Counted from the stretch's first letter, positions 44,696-54,026 are shown. The stretch is 64,000 nucleotides of DNA from Thermopetrobacter sp. TC1 (GCF_000746275.1 NZ_JQKX01000013.1:62001-126000), one strand, 5' to 3'. Numbers and translations: made by a program. Notes: generated by a model from the sequence alone, not told the origin.

Positions 44696-45775
44696 TCAGC
44701 CCAGGCGGGCGTTGAGGAAGGCGCGCAGGGCGACGTCGTTCCACGGCGCGAGATGATCGCGCGCGGCCAGCCATGATGTGACGATCTTGCCGCTGAGCGC
44801 ATCCTTCGCCGCCAGATCGGCAAGCACCTCATCCGCGATCTTGCGCGCCGCGGCCAGCACGTCCGCGGGATAGGCCATCACGCGCACGCCGTGTTTCTCC
44901 TTCAAGACCTTCAGGGCCTCGGCGTTGCGCCAGGTATGTTCGGCCAGCGTGCGCGCAGCCTCCGCCGAGCAAGCGACCTCGATGGCGCGGCGCTGCTCAT
45001 TGTTGAGCGCATCCCAGACCTTGCGGGCGATGAGTAACTCCCCGGCGCCGTTGGGCTCATGAAAGGCCGGGTAATGATAGACCTTCGCCACCTTGTAGAA
45101 GCCCATGGCCATGTCGGAGAAGGGGCCTAAGAACTCCGTGGCATCGATGGCGCCGGACTGAAGCGCAGTGAGGATCTCGCCCGGCGGCAGGGAGACCGGC
45201 GTGCCACCCAGCCGGCGCAGGATCTCGCCGCCCAGGCCCGGCATGCGCATTTTCAGGCCCTTCAGGTCATCGAGCGATTTTATGGGCTTTCTGAACCAGC
45301 CGCCCATGCTGGGGCCGGTGTTGCCGCACATCAGGGGCTTGATGCCGAACTGGCCGTAGAGTTCGTCCCACAGCTGCTGGCCGCCGCCCTGCTCCAGCCA
45401 GGCGCGGTGTTCCAGCGGGGTGAGGCCGTATGGCCCGGCGGTGAACAGGGCCGCTGCCGGCATCTTGCCGCCCCAGAACAGCGAGGCGGTGTGCGCCATG
45501 TCCGCCGTGCCGTTTTCCACCGCATCGAACACCGCCAGCGCTCCCACCAGCTCGCCGGCGGCATAGACCTTCACCTTCAGCGTGCCGCTGGAGAGGGTTT
45601 CAATGTCTTTGGCCAGACGCTCGGCGGAGACGCCGGGGCCGGGCAGGTTCTTCGGCCAGGAGGTGACCATGCGCAGCTCCTTCATCTGCCCGGCGCGGGC
45701 GATGGCAGGCGCGGTGAGCCCTCCGGCCATGCCGGCCATACCGGCTTTCAGAAACGTTCTGCGGGTCGTGCTCAT
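44696..45775 (-). CDS. TRAP transporter substrate-binding protein (DctP family), Tat-exported
   Basis: A 359-aa periplasmic solute-binding protein. Tat signal (TTRRTFLKAGMAG) is followed by the DctP fold with MVTSWPKNLPGPGVSAERLAKDIE, MRMPGLGGEILRRLGGTPVSLPPGEI (conserved substrate Arg region) and AIDATEFLGPFSDMAMGF, close to 2-oxo-acid binders such as TakP. No dctQ or dctM permease gene is nearby. It is 3 nt after thiD and 197 nt before thiC, so it is embedded in the thiamine operon; a thiamine-related ligand is conceivable but unproven. Confidence 0.88.
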   Translation of the reverse strand: MSTTRRTFLKAGMAGMAGGLTAPAIARAGQMKELRMVTSWPKNLPGPGVSAERLAKDIETLSSGTLKVKVYAAGELVGALAVFDAVENGTADMAHTASLFWGGKMPAAALFTAGPYGLTPLEHRAWLEQGGGQQLWDELYGQFGIKPLMCGNTGPSMGGWFRKPIKSLDDLKGLKMRMPGLGGEILRRLGGTPVSLPPGEILTALQSGAIDATEFLGPFSDMAMGFYKVAKVYHYPAFHEPNGAGELLIARKVWDALNNEQRRAIEVACSAEAARTLAEHTWRNAEALKVLKEKHGVRVMAYPADVLAAARKIADEVLADLAAKDALSGKIVTSWLAARDHLAPWNDVALRAFLNARLG

Positions 45776-45778
45776 CTC

Positions 45779-46660
45779 TTACAGTTCTCCTGTTTCCTCT
45801 CTATTCAGCGACGGCGTTGTCGTCTCGCCGTCCGGTGAATCTTTCACGGGCAGGCGCACCGGCGGCGGGCCTTCGCCGCCGATGTCCACGACATTGCGCA
45901 ATCCTTCGAGCAGGAGCGCGCGCGCCTGTGCCACGGCTTCCATCAGGCCCAGACCGCGGGCGAGGTGGGCGGCAATCAGCGTGGCCAGCGTGCAGCCGGT
46001 GCCGCGCAAGTCCCGCACGGGCACGCGCGGGGCCAGAAAAATCTGCTGTCCCTCCTGGCTGTGCAGCACATCCATGACGGAGCGATCATCGGGCAGATGT
46101 CCGCCCTTCAGGAGCACGGGGCACTGATAACGCTCAAACAGGGCTTCTGCCTGCAGGCGCATGATGCGCCGCCCGCCCGCGGGCAGCTCGCCCACGAGCA
46201 GGGCGGAGGCTTCCAGAATGTTTGGGGTGATCAGCGCGGCCTGATTTGCCAAGGCCCGGAAATGCCTGCGCCATTCGCGCGAGGCGGACGGCACCAGCCG
46301 CCCGCCGGAAGAGGCGCCCAGCACCGGATCGATGACGAGCGGTGTTTCAGGCAGGATGGGCGTGAGCGCCCGGGTTATCGCTTCCACCACCTGCGCGGTG
46401 GGCATCAGCCCGATTTTGACGGCGCGCACGGGCAGATCCTCCAGCACGGCGCGGATCTGCGCGGTAATCAGCATCGGGCTTGAAGGCTCGATGTGCTGCA
46501 CGCCTTTGGCATTCTGCGCCACGATCGCAACAGGCACCGGCGCAATGTGCACGTCCGCTGCCTCGCCGGCGCGGATGTCCGCCGCCAGGCCTGCGCGGCC
46601 CGTGGGGTCGGTGCCGCCGATGCACAGGACGACGGGGCGCATATGTTCATGATCGCGCAT
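45779..46660 (-). CDS. thiD: Hydroxymethylpyrimidine/phosphomethylpyrimidine kinase ThiD
   Basis: A 293-aa PfkB/ribokinase-fold kinase that phosphorylates HMP and HMP-phosphate to HMP-diphosphate. Visible: GGTDPTGRAGLAADI near the N-terminus, QNAKGVQHIEP, TPNILEASALL, GGH and the C-terminal ATP/catalytic motif RGTGCTLATLIAAHLARG (about residues 216-233, catalytic Asp replaced by neighbouring L-R-G-T-G-C block typical of ThiD). The C-terminus is longer than average. Alternative start ATG 46642. A repeat B separates it from thiE. Confidence 0.93.
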   Translation of the reverse strand: MRDHEHMRPVVLCIGGTDPTGRAGLAADIRAGEAADVHIAPVPVAIVAQNAKGVQHIEPSSPMLITAQIRAVLEDLPVRAVKIGLMPTAQVVEAITRALTPILPETPLVIDPVLGASSGGRLVPSASREWRRHFRALANQAALITPNILEASALLVGELPAGGRRIMRLQAEALFERYQCPVLLKGGHLPDDRSVMDVLHSQEGQQIFLAPRVPVRDLRGTGCTLATLIAAHLARGLGLMEAVAQARALLLEGLRNVVDIGGEGPPPVRLPVKDSPDGETTTPSLNREETGEL

Positions 46661-46703
46661 GTCAGACTCCCACCCCGTGTTGTGCCGTGGCAGCCCCGTG
46701 GTG

Positions 46704-46815
46704 CCCTCCCCCCGGCAAGGGGAGGGGCAGGGTGGGGGTCGGGCAACAAGCCCATGAGTCTGCGGCCCGACCCCCTCCCGGCGATTCGCGCCGACCTCCC
46801 CCTATCAGGGGGAGG
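46704..46815. repeat. Repeat B, copy between thiD and thiE
   Basis: Complete B unit: a CCTCCCCCCGGCAAGGGGAGG-like palindrome at one end, GGTCGGGCAACAAGCCCATGAG in the middle, and CCGACCTCCCCCTATCAGGGGGAGG at the other end. The unit occupies most of the 183-bp gap between two thiamine genes. Confidence 0.9.
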
Positions 46816-46843
46816 AAGGGGCGCTTATTCCTTCCGCAACGCA

Positions 46844-47518
46844 TCATGCCGCGTCCTCCCGTTTCGCCAGTGCCGCGTCCACCACCGCGCGCAAGGCCCG
46901 GGTTGCAGCTTCCGGATCGTCGGCTGCACAGACGGCGGAGATGACCGCCACGCCGTCCGCACCGGCGGCGATGACGGATGCGGCGTTTTCCGCCGTGATG
47001 CCGGCGATGCCGACGATGGGCAGCTCCGGCGCCCGGGCGCGCATGGCGTGGGCCATGCGGGCGAAGGCCTCAAGACCGGATGCGCCCTGTTTTTTGCTGG
47101 TGGTGGGGAAGATGCCGCCGATGGCGGCATAGCTCAGCGTGTTCACCGGTGAGGCCGCGATCTCCTCCGGCGTCTTGTGCGACAGGCCGAGGATGGCCTC
47201 ATCACCCAGCAGGCGGCGCGCGGCTTCCGCCGGGAGGTCTTCCTGCCCCACATGAGCGCCGTGCGCCCCTGCCGCCAGCGCCACATCCACGCGGTCGTTG
47301 ATAACGAGCGGCACGGCAAACGGCGCCAGCGCCGTCTTCATGGCCTGTGCCAGCGTCAGCATGTGGCGCACATCGCCGCTCTTGTCGCGCAGTTGGATGA
47401 TGGTGGCGCCGCCCTTCGCCGCAGCCTGCGCCACATGCATGGGATCGCGCCCTCCGCAGGCGGCGGGATCGATAATGACGTAACAGCGCACGTCCGCTTT
47501 TTTCGTCACGTTGGTCAT
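46844..47518 (-). CDS. thiE: Thiamine-phosphate synthase ThiE
   Basis: A 224-aa TIM-barrel enzyme joining HMP-diphosphate and hydroxyethylthiazole phosphate to thiamine phosphate. Conserved blocks: GATIIQLRDKSGD (about 32-44), PLVINDRVDVALAAGAHGAHVGQEDL (about 75-100), LSHKTPEE, and AIGGIFPTTSKKQGASGLE (about 133-151). The start overlaps thiM by 4 nt (ATGA). Confidence 0.94.
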   Translation of the reverse strand: MTNVTKKADVRCYVIIDPAACGGRDPMHVAQAAAKGGATIIQLRDKSGDVRHMLTLAQAMKTALAPFAVPLVINDRVDVALAAGAHGAHVGQEDLPAEAARRLLGDEAILGLSHKTPEEIAASPVNTLSYAAIGGIFPTTSKKQGASGLEAFARMAHAMRARAPELPIVGIAGITAENAASVIAAGADGVAVISAVCAADDPEAATRALRAVVDAALAKREDAA

Positions 47519-48243
47519 GCCGGGTTCTCCTCTCCCAGCCGCCAGAGGGCATCCACGAAGGCAATACGCAGGGAGGCCGGCCCGGCGCTTGCGGCTTTTG
47601 CCCGCCCCGCCGCCAGGGAAAAGGCCATGTAGGCTTCCTGAATGGCCGTTTGCGGCACGTGTTTGGCGAGAAAGGCGGCGGTGATGGCGCCGAGGGCGCA
47701 GCCGTATCCCACATGACCGGCCAGCTGCGGCAGGCCGGGCAGGGGCATGGTGATGCCGCCGTTGGTCAGGCAGGGGCGCGCGCCCGTGGCGAAAACGACA
47801 CTGCCCGTTTTCAGAGCGAGGGCGGCCGGGTCTTCATTACCGTCGTTGAGGGCCTTCAGCTCATCGGGATTGAGCTTGATGACCGTTGGCGCATGCGTCA
47901 GCAGCCTGCGGGCGAAGGCAAGGCGGGTCTGGCTGCGGTGCACCATGGCCGGATCGAGAAGCCAGGAGAGGGCCCGCCGTTCAATGGCTTCAATGGTGGC
48001 CAAAGCTCCTTGCATGCGCGGCGTGTCCAGCTGAGCGAGATTGATAAGCAGGGACTCGGCGCCGGCTGCGAATTCCGCCGCCTGATCGGGCTCGTGCGTC
48101 ACCGTCGGCTGTGCGCCGATGGCGGCGAGCACGTCCACAACGAAAGGCGCGGTGATGGCGCCGATGATCACGTGCACGCGCGGGCGCGCCTGTTTCAGCC
48201 TGGCGAGATATGGAAGGCCACTGTCGCTCACGGTTCCTTTCAT
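47515..48243 (-). CDS. thiM: Hydroxyethylthiazole kinase ThiM-like
   Basis: A 242-aa kinase that phosphorylates 5-(2-hydroxyethyl)-4-methylthiazole for thiamine salvage. It retains the ThiM frame: VHVIIGAITAPFVVDVLAAIGAQPTVTHEPD, NLAQLD, WLLDPAMVHRS and the C-terminal GHVGYGCALGAITAAFL with the catalytic-region Cys. It departs from the enteric consensus at DPVGVGAT and GNASE, which is usual in alphaproteobacterial members. First gene after the TPP riboswitch. Confidence 0.87.
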   Translation of the reverse strand: MKGTVSDSGLPYLARLKQARPRVHVIIGAITAPFVVDVLAAIGAQPTVTHEPDQAAEFAAGAESLLINLAQLDTPRMQGALATIEAIERRALSWLLDPAMVHRSQTRLAFARRLLTHAPTVIKLNPDELKALNDGNEDPAALALKTGSVVFATGARPCLTNGGITMPLPGLPQLAGHVGYGCALGAITAAFLAKHVPQTAIQEAYMAFSLAAGRAKAASAGPASLRIAFVDALWRLGEENPA

Positions 48244-48322
48244 CCGCGCATCTGCGGATCATGCGCGAACGAAAGGCGGCAGATGATGGCGGACGATGCA
48301 AGCGGTGGCTTCATCATTCAGC

Positions 48323-48417
48323 CCTCATTCCCTACGCCGGCATGACCCGGATCAGGTTCCATGGGTGGGCGGGCAAAACCCGCCTCTCAGCCCTGTTCCC
48401 AGGGCACCCCAATGAGG
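48323..48417 (-). ncRNA. TPP riboswitch upstream of thiM
   Basis: Read on the minus strand it starts AATGAGG pairing (P1) with CCTCATT, and contains GGGGTGCCC, GGGCTGAGAGG, GGAACCTGATCCGGGTCATGC and CGGCGTAGGGAAT. This is a compact, canonical THI element. It is positioned to control thiM-thiE and, if the operon is continuous, thiD, the TRAP gene and thiC. Confidence 0.96.
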
Positions 48418-48485
48418 CTTCTCATTTTTCATAGCATATGAGAAAGAAAGCGGGGAGTCTCTTTTCGCCAGGCGACAGCAGGATT

Positions 48486-48914
48486 TCAGGCAGGGCAGCA
48501 GAACCAGGCGCCTAAAAGGGCTGCTGGAATACCAAGAAGGGTCCAGGCCAGCATGTGCCAGAGAGGTGTTACGCTGCGCCAATCCACCGACCAGCTGAGT
48601 GCGATCCCGAAAGCACCCATTATGCCCGCATGCAGATACGGGGAATGATCGGCCCAACGGGCCGTGTAATACCCTCCCAGCATATCCGTGAGCAGGGAAA
48701 GGATTAGGATGGCGACCTGAAAATGCGTATCTTTTAAAAGGCGTTCCTCCATCATTTTGTTGAATGACTCTTCGTCTTCCAACACGTCAAGGCCGGTTTC
48801 CTTGTGAATGGAAGCAAATTCAACAATGGCGATTATGATGGCAATCACCATCATCACGCCAAAGCCAACAGCGAGGCCTCCCAGGATCGCCAGCCAGTCC
48901 AGTCCTGCGAACAC
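48486..48914 (-). CDS. Small membrane protein of unknown function
   Basis: A 142-aa protein with about four hydrophobic segments (LAILGGLAVGFGVMMVIAIIIAIV near the N-terminus; FQVAILILSLLTDMLGGYYTARWA; AGIMGAFGIALSWSV; MLAWTLLGIPAALLGAWFC) and an acidic linker EDEESFNKMMEERLL between the first and second. It ends in CCPA. I do not recognise the family. It lies upstream of the thiM riboswitch in the same direction with 70 bp between. Confidence 0.6.
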   Translation of the reverse strand: MFAGLDWLAILGGLAVGFGVMMVIAIIIAIVEFASIHKETGLDVLEDEESFNKMMEERLLKDTHFQVAILILSLLTDMLGGYYTARWADHSPYLHAGIMGAFGIALSWSVDWRSVTPLWHMLAWTLLGIPAALLGAWFCCPA

Positions 48915-48997
48915 TTTGAATTCCCCCTTAAATCTGGCGGCAGCGATTCGGTCGGAAAATCATGTCACTACGTAGCGTAAAGAGGCTTTTGATCGGT

Positions 48998-49144
48998 TTA
49001 AGCACACTACACGACACATATACCGTCATACCGGCGAAAGCCGGTATCTCAGGCCACAAACGCATGAGTTTGCGGCACAAGACCCCGGCTTTCGCCGGGG
49101 TGACGAGAAAGATGGCAATGGTGTGTCTTGTAGTGTGCGGTTAA
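48998..49144. repeat. Palindromic repeat family A, complete MITE-like copy
   Basis: A 147-bp element with terminal inverted repeats beginning TTAAGCACACTACACGACAC on the left and ending GTGTCTTGTAGTGTGCGGTTAA on the right. Inside are the two hairpins ATACCGGCGAAAGCCGGTAT and ACCCCGGCTTTCGCCGGGGT. It lies between the small membrane protein gene and uvrC and carries no coding capacity. Confidence 0.88.
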
Positions 49145-49284
49145 AGCCTTATGGCGCCCATCTTTACGGCATGGATGGCATGGTTTGAGCGATCTGGTTG
49201 CCTCCGGCGAGTGACGGGCATACATCTTGGGCCGTCATGGACAGGGAAAGGCGACATAAGACCGAAACAGCGACGGAAGAAACC

Positions 49285-51213
49285 ATGGCAGCGGCGGGTG
49301 CGGACGAAAGGGCCGGTATGCCGCCTTCGGTGCGCACGGGCGCGGCGGTGATCGCCGAATTCGTCAAGACCCTGCCGCGCCGGCCCGGCGTCTATCGCAT
49401 GTATGACGTAAAGGGCGATGTGCTCTACGTGGGCAAGGCGCGCGATCTGAAGGCGCGGGTGTCGTCCTATGCCCGCGGCAAGGGCCATTCCAACCGCATC
49501 ACCATGATGATCGCGCAGGTGGCGCGTCTGGAGGTGACAACGACGCGCACGGAAGCAGAGGCGCTGCTTTTGGAGGCCAATCTGATCAAGCGCCTGAAAC
49601 CGCGCTATAATATCCTTCTGCGCGATGACAAGTCCTTCCCCTATATCCTCATTGACAAGAGCGGGCCGGTTGCGCGCCTGACCAAGCATCGCGGCGCGCG
49701 CCGCCTGCCGGGGAGCTACTGGGGGCCGTTTGCCTCCGCCGGGGCGGTGAACCGGGCGATCTCGGCGCTGGAGAAGGCCTTTCTTCTGCGCACATGCACC
49801 GATGCCGTCTATGCCAATCGCACGCGCCCGTGCCTGAAGTATCAGATCCGGCGGTGTGCGGGGCCCTGCACGGGAGAAGTGAGCGAGGAGGATTACGCGG
49901 CGCTGGTGCGGCAGGCGGAAGCCTTTCTGAGCGGGCGGACGCAGAAGGTGAAGGCCGATCTCACCCGCGAAATGGAGGAGGCGGCAGAACGGCTGGATTT
50001 CGAGCGGGCGGCGGTCCTGCGCGACCGGCTGGCGGCGATGGCGCATGTGAGCGCCGGGCAGGGCGTGAATCCCCGGACTTTCGAGACGGCGGATCTTTTC
50101 GCCCTGGTGCAGGAAGGGGGGCAGACCTGTGTTCAGGTCTTCTTCTTCCGCGCCTGGCAGAACTGGGGCAACCGCGCCTATTTTCCGCGGGTGGACGGAG
50201 AGCGAAGCGCGGCGGAGATCCTGGCGGCCTTCATCGCCCAGTTTTACGATTCACGGCCCATTCCGCCGCTCATTCTGCTTTCGCATGCCCTGGGGGATGC
50301 GGATCAGGCGCTGCTGGAAGAGGCCCTGTCGGAACGGGCGGGGCAGAAGGTGCGCCTGCATGTGCCAAAGCGGGGTGAGAAGCGGGATTTCGTGGCACTG
50401 GCCCTGGACAATGCCCGCGAGGCCTTGGCGCGGCGCCTGTCAGAGGGACGTTCGCAGCGTTTGCTGCTGGAGGGGGTGGCGCGCACCTTCGGGCTGAAAC
50501 GGGCGCCGCGGCGCATTGATGTGTTCGACAATTCCCACCTGCAGGGGACGCATGCCGTGGGCGCGATGATCGTGGCCGGGCCTGAGGGCTTCATGAAACA
50601 GCATTATCGCAAGTTCAACATGCGTCAGGCGCCGGGGGATGATGACTATGCCATGATGCGCGAGGTGATGCGCCGGCGCTTTGCGCGTCTGGTGCGGGAA
50701 GCGCCGGGCGGACCGCTGGCGGAAGAGGTGCCGGATGGCGGTTTTCCGCAATGGCCCGATCTTGTGCTCATCGACGGTGGCCGCGGACAGCTCAATGCCG
50801 CAATCGAAGTGGTGCAGGATCTGGGTGTGCCGGTGGGCGAGGAGGGCGTGACCTTCGTCGGCGTGGCCAAGGGGCCGGAGCGCAACGCGGGGCGGGAGAC
50901 CTTTCATCTTGCGGATGGGCGCATTTTGCGTCTTCCGGAGCGGGACGCCGTGCTCTACTATCTGCAGCGTCTGCGTGACGAGGCCCATCGTTTCGCCATC
51001 GGCTCCCATCGCCTGCGCCGAAAGGGGGCGGCGCGCAAGAGCCTGCTGGACGGCATTCCCGGCATCGGGCCGGCGCGCAAGAAGGCGCTGCTGGCCGCCT
51101 TCGGCAGCGCGAGGGGGGTTGCACGCGCGGAGGTTTCGGAGCTGGCGGCGGTGGAGGGCATTTCGGAAAATCTGGCGCGGACGATTTATGACTATCTTCA
51201 TGGTGACGGCTAG
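49285..51213 (+). CDS. uvrC: Excinuclease ABC subunit UvrC
   Basis: A 642-aa nuclease that makes both incisions in nucleotide excision repair. Order of domains: GIY-YIG ([20 protein letters not shown]), Cys-rich region, UVR domain binding UvrB ([23 protein letters not shown]), RNase-H-like C domain ([19 protein letters not shown].. [14 protein letters not shown]), and a helix-hairpin-helix pair ([18 protein letters not shown]). ATG 49285 is favoured because GGAAG lies at suitable distance; ATG 49237 is in frame. Followed by pgsA and moaD. Confidence 0.95.
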   Translation: MAAAGADERAGMPPSVRTGAAVIAEFVKTLPRRPGVYRMYDVKGDVLYVGKARDLKARVSSYARGKGHSNRITMMIAQVARLEVTTTRTEAEALLLEANLIKRLKPRYNILLRDDKSFPYILIDKSGPVARLTKHRGARRLPGSYWGPFASAGAVNRAISALEKAFLLRTCTDAVYANRTRPCLKYQIRRCAGPCTGEVSEEDYAALVRQAEAFLSGRTQKVKADLTREMEEAAERLDFERAAVLRDRLAAMAHVSAGQGVNPRTFETADLFALVQEGGQTCVQVFFFRAWQNWGNRAYFPRVDGERSAAEILAAFIAQFYDSRPIPPLILLSHALGDADQALLEEALSERAGQKVRLHVPKRGEKRDFVALALDNAREALARRLSEGRSQRLLLEGVARTFGLKRAPRRIDVFDNSHLQGTHAVGAMIVAGPEGFMKQHYRKFNMRQAPGDDDYAMMREVMRRRFARLVREAPGGPLAEEVPDGGFPQWPDLVLIDGGRGQLNAAIEVVQDLGVPVGEEGVTFVGVAKGPERNAGRETFHLADGRILRLPERDAVLYYLQRLRDEAHRFAIGSHRLRRKGAARKSLLDGIPGIGPARKKALLAAFGSARGVARAEVSELAAVEGISENLARTIYDYLHGDG

Positions 51214-51259
51214 GGGTGCCTGTCCGTCATCATGCGCTCGCAGGTTGAATGAGAAAGCC

Positions 51260-51907
51260 ATGTCCCTGACGAACGAAACTGAAGCGCGGGCAGGAGAGGA
51301 TGCGGTGGCCATGCGGCCGAAATCGGCGCTGCCGGTGGTCATTCAGGTGCCCAACCTGCTGACTTACGGGCGGATTGTGGCCGCACCGCTGGTGGCGGGC
51401 TGTATCCTGTGGAATACCGAGACCGCGCGGTGGGTGGCGCTGGGCATCTTTCTCGCCGCAGCGATCACCGATTTCTTCGACGGCTGGCTGGCCCGCGCCT
51501 GGCAGCAGCAGTCGGCACTGGGGCGCATGCTGGATCCCATTGCCGACAAGCTTCTCGTTTCCGGCGCATTGCTGATGCTGGCGGCGGTGGGCGACATTCA
51601 GGGGCCGCATCTGTGGGCCGCCTTCATTATTCTCATTCGTGAGGTGCTGGTCTCGGGCTTGCGGGAGTTCCTGGGAGAGCTGCAGGTGTCGGTGCCTGTC
51701 ACGTGGCTGGCCAAATGGAAGACGACGATTCAGCTCATCGCGCTCGGGTTTCTCATCGTCGGGCATGCGGGCAAGAGCGTCTGGGCGCATATTGATACAA
51801 TAGGAATTACCGGCCTGTGGCTGGCGGCGGCGCTGACGCTGTATACGGGATTTGACTATTTCCGGGCCGGATTGCGGCATGTCATCGGCGAGGATGAGCG
51901 GTCATGA
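51260..51907 (+). CDS. pgsA: CDP-diacylglycerol-glycerol-3-phosphate 3-phosphatidyltransferase
   Basis: A 215-aa inner-membrane enzyme making phosphatidylglycerol phosphate from CDP-diacylglycerol and glycerol 3-phosphate. The CDP-alcohol transferase motif is complete: DFFDGWLARAWQQQSALGRM followed by LDPIAD. About five membrane segments follow. Start 51260 gives a normal N-terminus (MSLTNETEARAG). The stop overlaps moaD by 4 nt. It sits 46 nt after uvrC, the usual alphaproteobacterial order. Confidence 0.94.
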   Translation: MSLTNETEARAGEDAVAMRPKSALPVVIQVPNLLTYGRIVAAPLVAGCILWNTETARWVALGIFLAAAITDFFDGWLARAWQQQSALGRMLDPIADKLLVSGALLMLAAVGDIQGPHLWAAFIILIREVLVSGLREFLGELQVSVPVTWLAKWKTTIQLIALGFLIVGHAGKSVWAHIDTIGITGLWLAAALTLYTGFDYFRAGLRHVIGEDERS

Positions 51908-52155
51908 AGGTTTTGTATTTCGCCTGGGTGCGGCAGAAGCTGGGCAAGGCCAGCGAGGAGGTTAACCCGCCTGCGGATGTGCGCACCGTGGGCGATCTGC
52001 TCGACTGGCTGCGTTCGCTGGATGAAGCCCATGCCGACGCCCTCGCCGATAAGGACACGCTGCGGGCGGCGGTGGATCAGGAACACGCCGATCTTGACAC
52101 GCCCATTACGGACGCACGGGAAGTGGCCTTTTTCCCGCCGGTGACGGGCGGATAG
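51904..52155 (+). CDS. moaD: Molybdopterin synthase sulfur-carrier subunit MoaD
   Basis: An 83-aa ubiquitin-like protein ending in GG (PVTGG), whose C-terminal glycine is thiocarboxylated and donates sulfur to the molybdopterin dithiolene. It begins MKVLYFAWVRQKLGKASEEV and overlaps pgsA by 4 nt (ATGA). The large subunit MoaE, which normally follows, is not present: the next gene is on the other strand. Confidence 0.93.
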   Translation: MKVLYFAWVRQKLGKASEEVNPPADVRTVGDLLDWLRSLDEAHADALADKDTLRAAVDQEHADLDTPITDAREVAFFPPVTGG

Positions 52156-52225
52156 GTCCTGACTTTTTATTATGTCCCATCAGCGGCCAATTCTGTCTTC
52201 CATTCCTATCCGCGCTTCCATGATT

Positions 52226-53008
52226 CTACGGGGATGCCGGGGAGGCTTCTGATCCCTCTCCGGAGGCGGTGGATATCGTGTCAGTCTCTGTGGTTTCGGA
52301 CGTTTTGGTGGAGCGCAGGCCGAAGAGGAGGCCTGCGGCCTTGCAGGCGATGCGGCCGGTAAGGTCCAGCGCGCCTTGTGCTGCCTTCAGGGGTGTTTTT
52401 GCCTTGTTCCAGGCCTTTTCGGCGCGTCTGAGGTCGGAATCGAGCTGCGCCATGGTTTTGGACAGGCCGGGATCATCATCATTCACCCAGGTTGCGAGGG
52501 TGCGCAGGTAGATGGTGGCGAGGGCGGCCATGCAGGCCTTTTTCTCAATGCCGGCAGGCTTCAGGCCGGCGGCGGCAAGCATCCAGTCCTGACTGGTGCA
52601 GAAACGCAGGAGCACGGGCGGGAATTCACAGGCGATCGCGGGGGCGGCCTGAAGCAGATTGCGCACGGCGGCGCGATAGGGCGCAAGGTGTTCCAGCCGG
52701 CGCATGATCAGCTCAAAGAGGCGATCCACCGGTTCACCCTCCAGCGGATCCTGGCTCAAGCTTTCCAGCACCTGCTCGTCAAGCCGGCGCGAGAGCAGGC
52801 GCAAGACATCATCGCGACAGCAGACATGGCGCCTGAGTTCGGCCAGGGGCAGCCCGGCCCGTTCGGCGATGTCGGCAAGGGAAAGCTCCGTGAAAGGCCG
52901 TTCAGCCGCCAGCTCCATGGCGGCATCGATGATGCGCTTTTCGATGGCGGCCGTATCATTCGCCGCGGATTTTTTGCGGGAGCGCGTGGATGTCTTCTTC
53001 TCGGGCAT
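52226..53008 (-). CDS. COQ9-family / TetR-fold protein
   Basis: A 260-aa protein with an N-terminal TetR-like helix-turn-helix (IIDAAMELAAERPFTELSLADIAERAGLPLAELRRH, about residues 27-62) and a C-terminal COQ9-like domain (about 110-200, with DDVLRLLSRRL and TWVNDDDPGLSKTMAQLDSDLRRAE). COQ9 binds lipid intermediates of ubiquinone synthesis; bacterial members may be lipid-binding or regulatory. Start 53008 (MPEKKTSTRS) is used. The extreme C-terminus is a low-complexity Ser/Thr-rich tail. Confidence 0.82.
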   Translation of the reverse strand: MPEKKTSTRSRKKSAANDTAAIEKRIIDAAMELAAERPFTELSLADIAERAGLPLAELRRHVCCRDDVLRLLSRRLDEQVLESLSQDPLEGEPVDRLFELIMRRLEHLAPYRAAVRNLLQAAPAIACEFPPVLLRFCTSQDWMLAAAGLKPAGIEKKACMAALATIYLRTLATWVNDDDPGLSKTMAQLDSDLRRAEKAWNKAKTPLKAAQGALDLTGRIACKAAGLLFGLRSTKTSETTETDTISTASGEGSEASPASP

Positions 53009-53162
53009 GGTGTCTCTCCCTGCGATGCATGCGCGTGCAAAAAGTGTAGCACGCCGTGCGCACGGCGGCCAGTTGCCGGGTGTTTGGCATGAGTTTTTCC
53101 GAATTCCGATCTTGCGCGGAAAAATCGGAAAAACTGTGTCCAGTGGGAGCAATGGGAAAATC

Positions 53163-54026
53163 TCAGCCGCCTGAGAGTTCGCGGGAGCGGCGTTCGGCGG
53201 CGGTGATGGCCTTTTCCATGAGGGTGCAGAGGTTTTCGTCCGCCTGCATGAGGATGGAAAGGGCGGCGGCGGTGGTGCCGCCGGGGGAGGTGACCGCCGC
53301 GCGCAAGGCTGCGGGATCGTCAGAAACCTTGTCCATCAGGGCGCCGGCACCGGAGACCGTGGCCCGGGCAAGGCGGGCGGCAATATCCGCGGGCAGGCCA
53401 AGCCTTTCTGCCGCCTGCTGCATGCATTCGGTGAGAAGAAAGACATAGGCCGGGCCGGAACCGGACACGGCGGTGACCGCATCCATCTGCGCCTCATCGG
53501 ATACCTCGACCACCTCGCCAAGCGCGGAAAGAAGGGCGCGCGCCAGCGCCTTTTGTTCTTCGCTCACCTCCGGGCTGGCGATGAAGGCGGAAATGCCGCG
53601 GCCGATGGCGGCTGGCGTGTTGGGCATGGCGCGCACGACCGGCGTGTCAGCGCCAAGGTGGCGCTTGAAGGAAGCAATGGTGCGGCCGGCGGCGATGGAC
53701 AGCACCATGGGAGCCGGCTGCGGCAACACGGGCGCGAGGTCTGAGAGGGCCTCATCCATCACCTGCGGCTTAACCGCAGCGACAAGGACGGCCGTTTGGC
53801 CAATGGCATCATCGGCCGGGTCAAGGATGATGCCCTTTTCTTTGGCGATTTCCAGAAGCTCGGCGGATGGCGCCGGCTCACGCACCATGATGTGCCGGGG
53901 GGGAAGCCCCGCCTTCAGCCAGCCTTTCAGCATGGCCATGCCCATGCGTCCGGCGCCGAGCAAGAGCAGCGGGCCGGGCAAGGTGATGGAGGAAAAGGCG
54001 GCTGTTTCGTCATTCTCCATGGTCAT
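53163..54026 (-). CDS. proC: Pyrroline-5-carboxylate reductase
   Basis: A 287-aa NAD(P)H-dependent enzyme for the last step of proline synthesis. The nucleotide-binding loop LLLGAGRMGMAMLKGWL (about 21-37), VKPQVMDEAL, VVRAMPNTPAAIGRG and the C-terminal SGSGPAYVFLLTECM and TSPGGTTAAAL are all typical. Start 54026 (MTMENDE) has AAGGAA about 10 nt before it. It lies 100 nt after the YbjN-like gene on the same strand, the usual arrangement in alphaproteobacteria. Confidence 0.95.
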   Translation of the reverse strand: MTMENDETAAFSSITLPGPLLLLGAGRMGMAMLKGWLKAGLPPRHIMVREPAPSAELLEIAKEKGIILDPADDAIGQTAVLVAAVKPQVMDEALSDLAPVLPQPAPMVLSIAAGRTIASFKRHLGADTPVVRAMPNTPAAIGRGISAFIASPEVSEEQKALARALLSALGEVVEVSDEAQMDAVTAVSGSGPAYVFLLTECMQQAAERLGLPADIAARLARATVSGAGALMDKVSDDPAALRAAVTSPGGTTAAALSILMQADENLCTLMEKAITAAERRSRELSGG

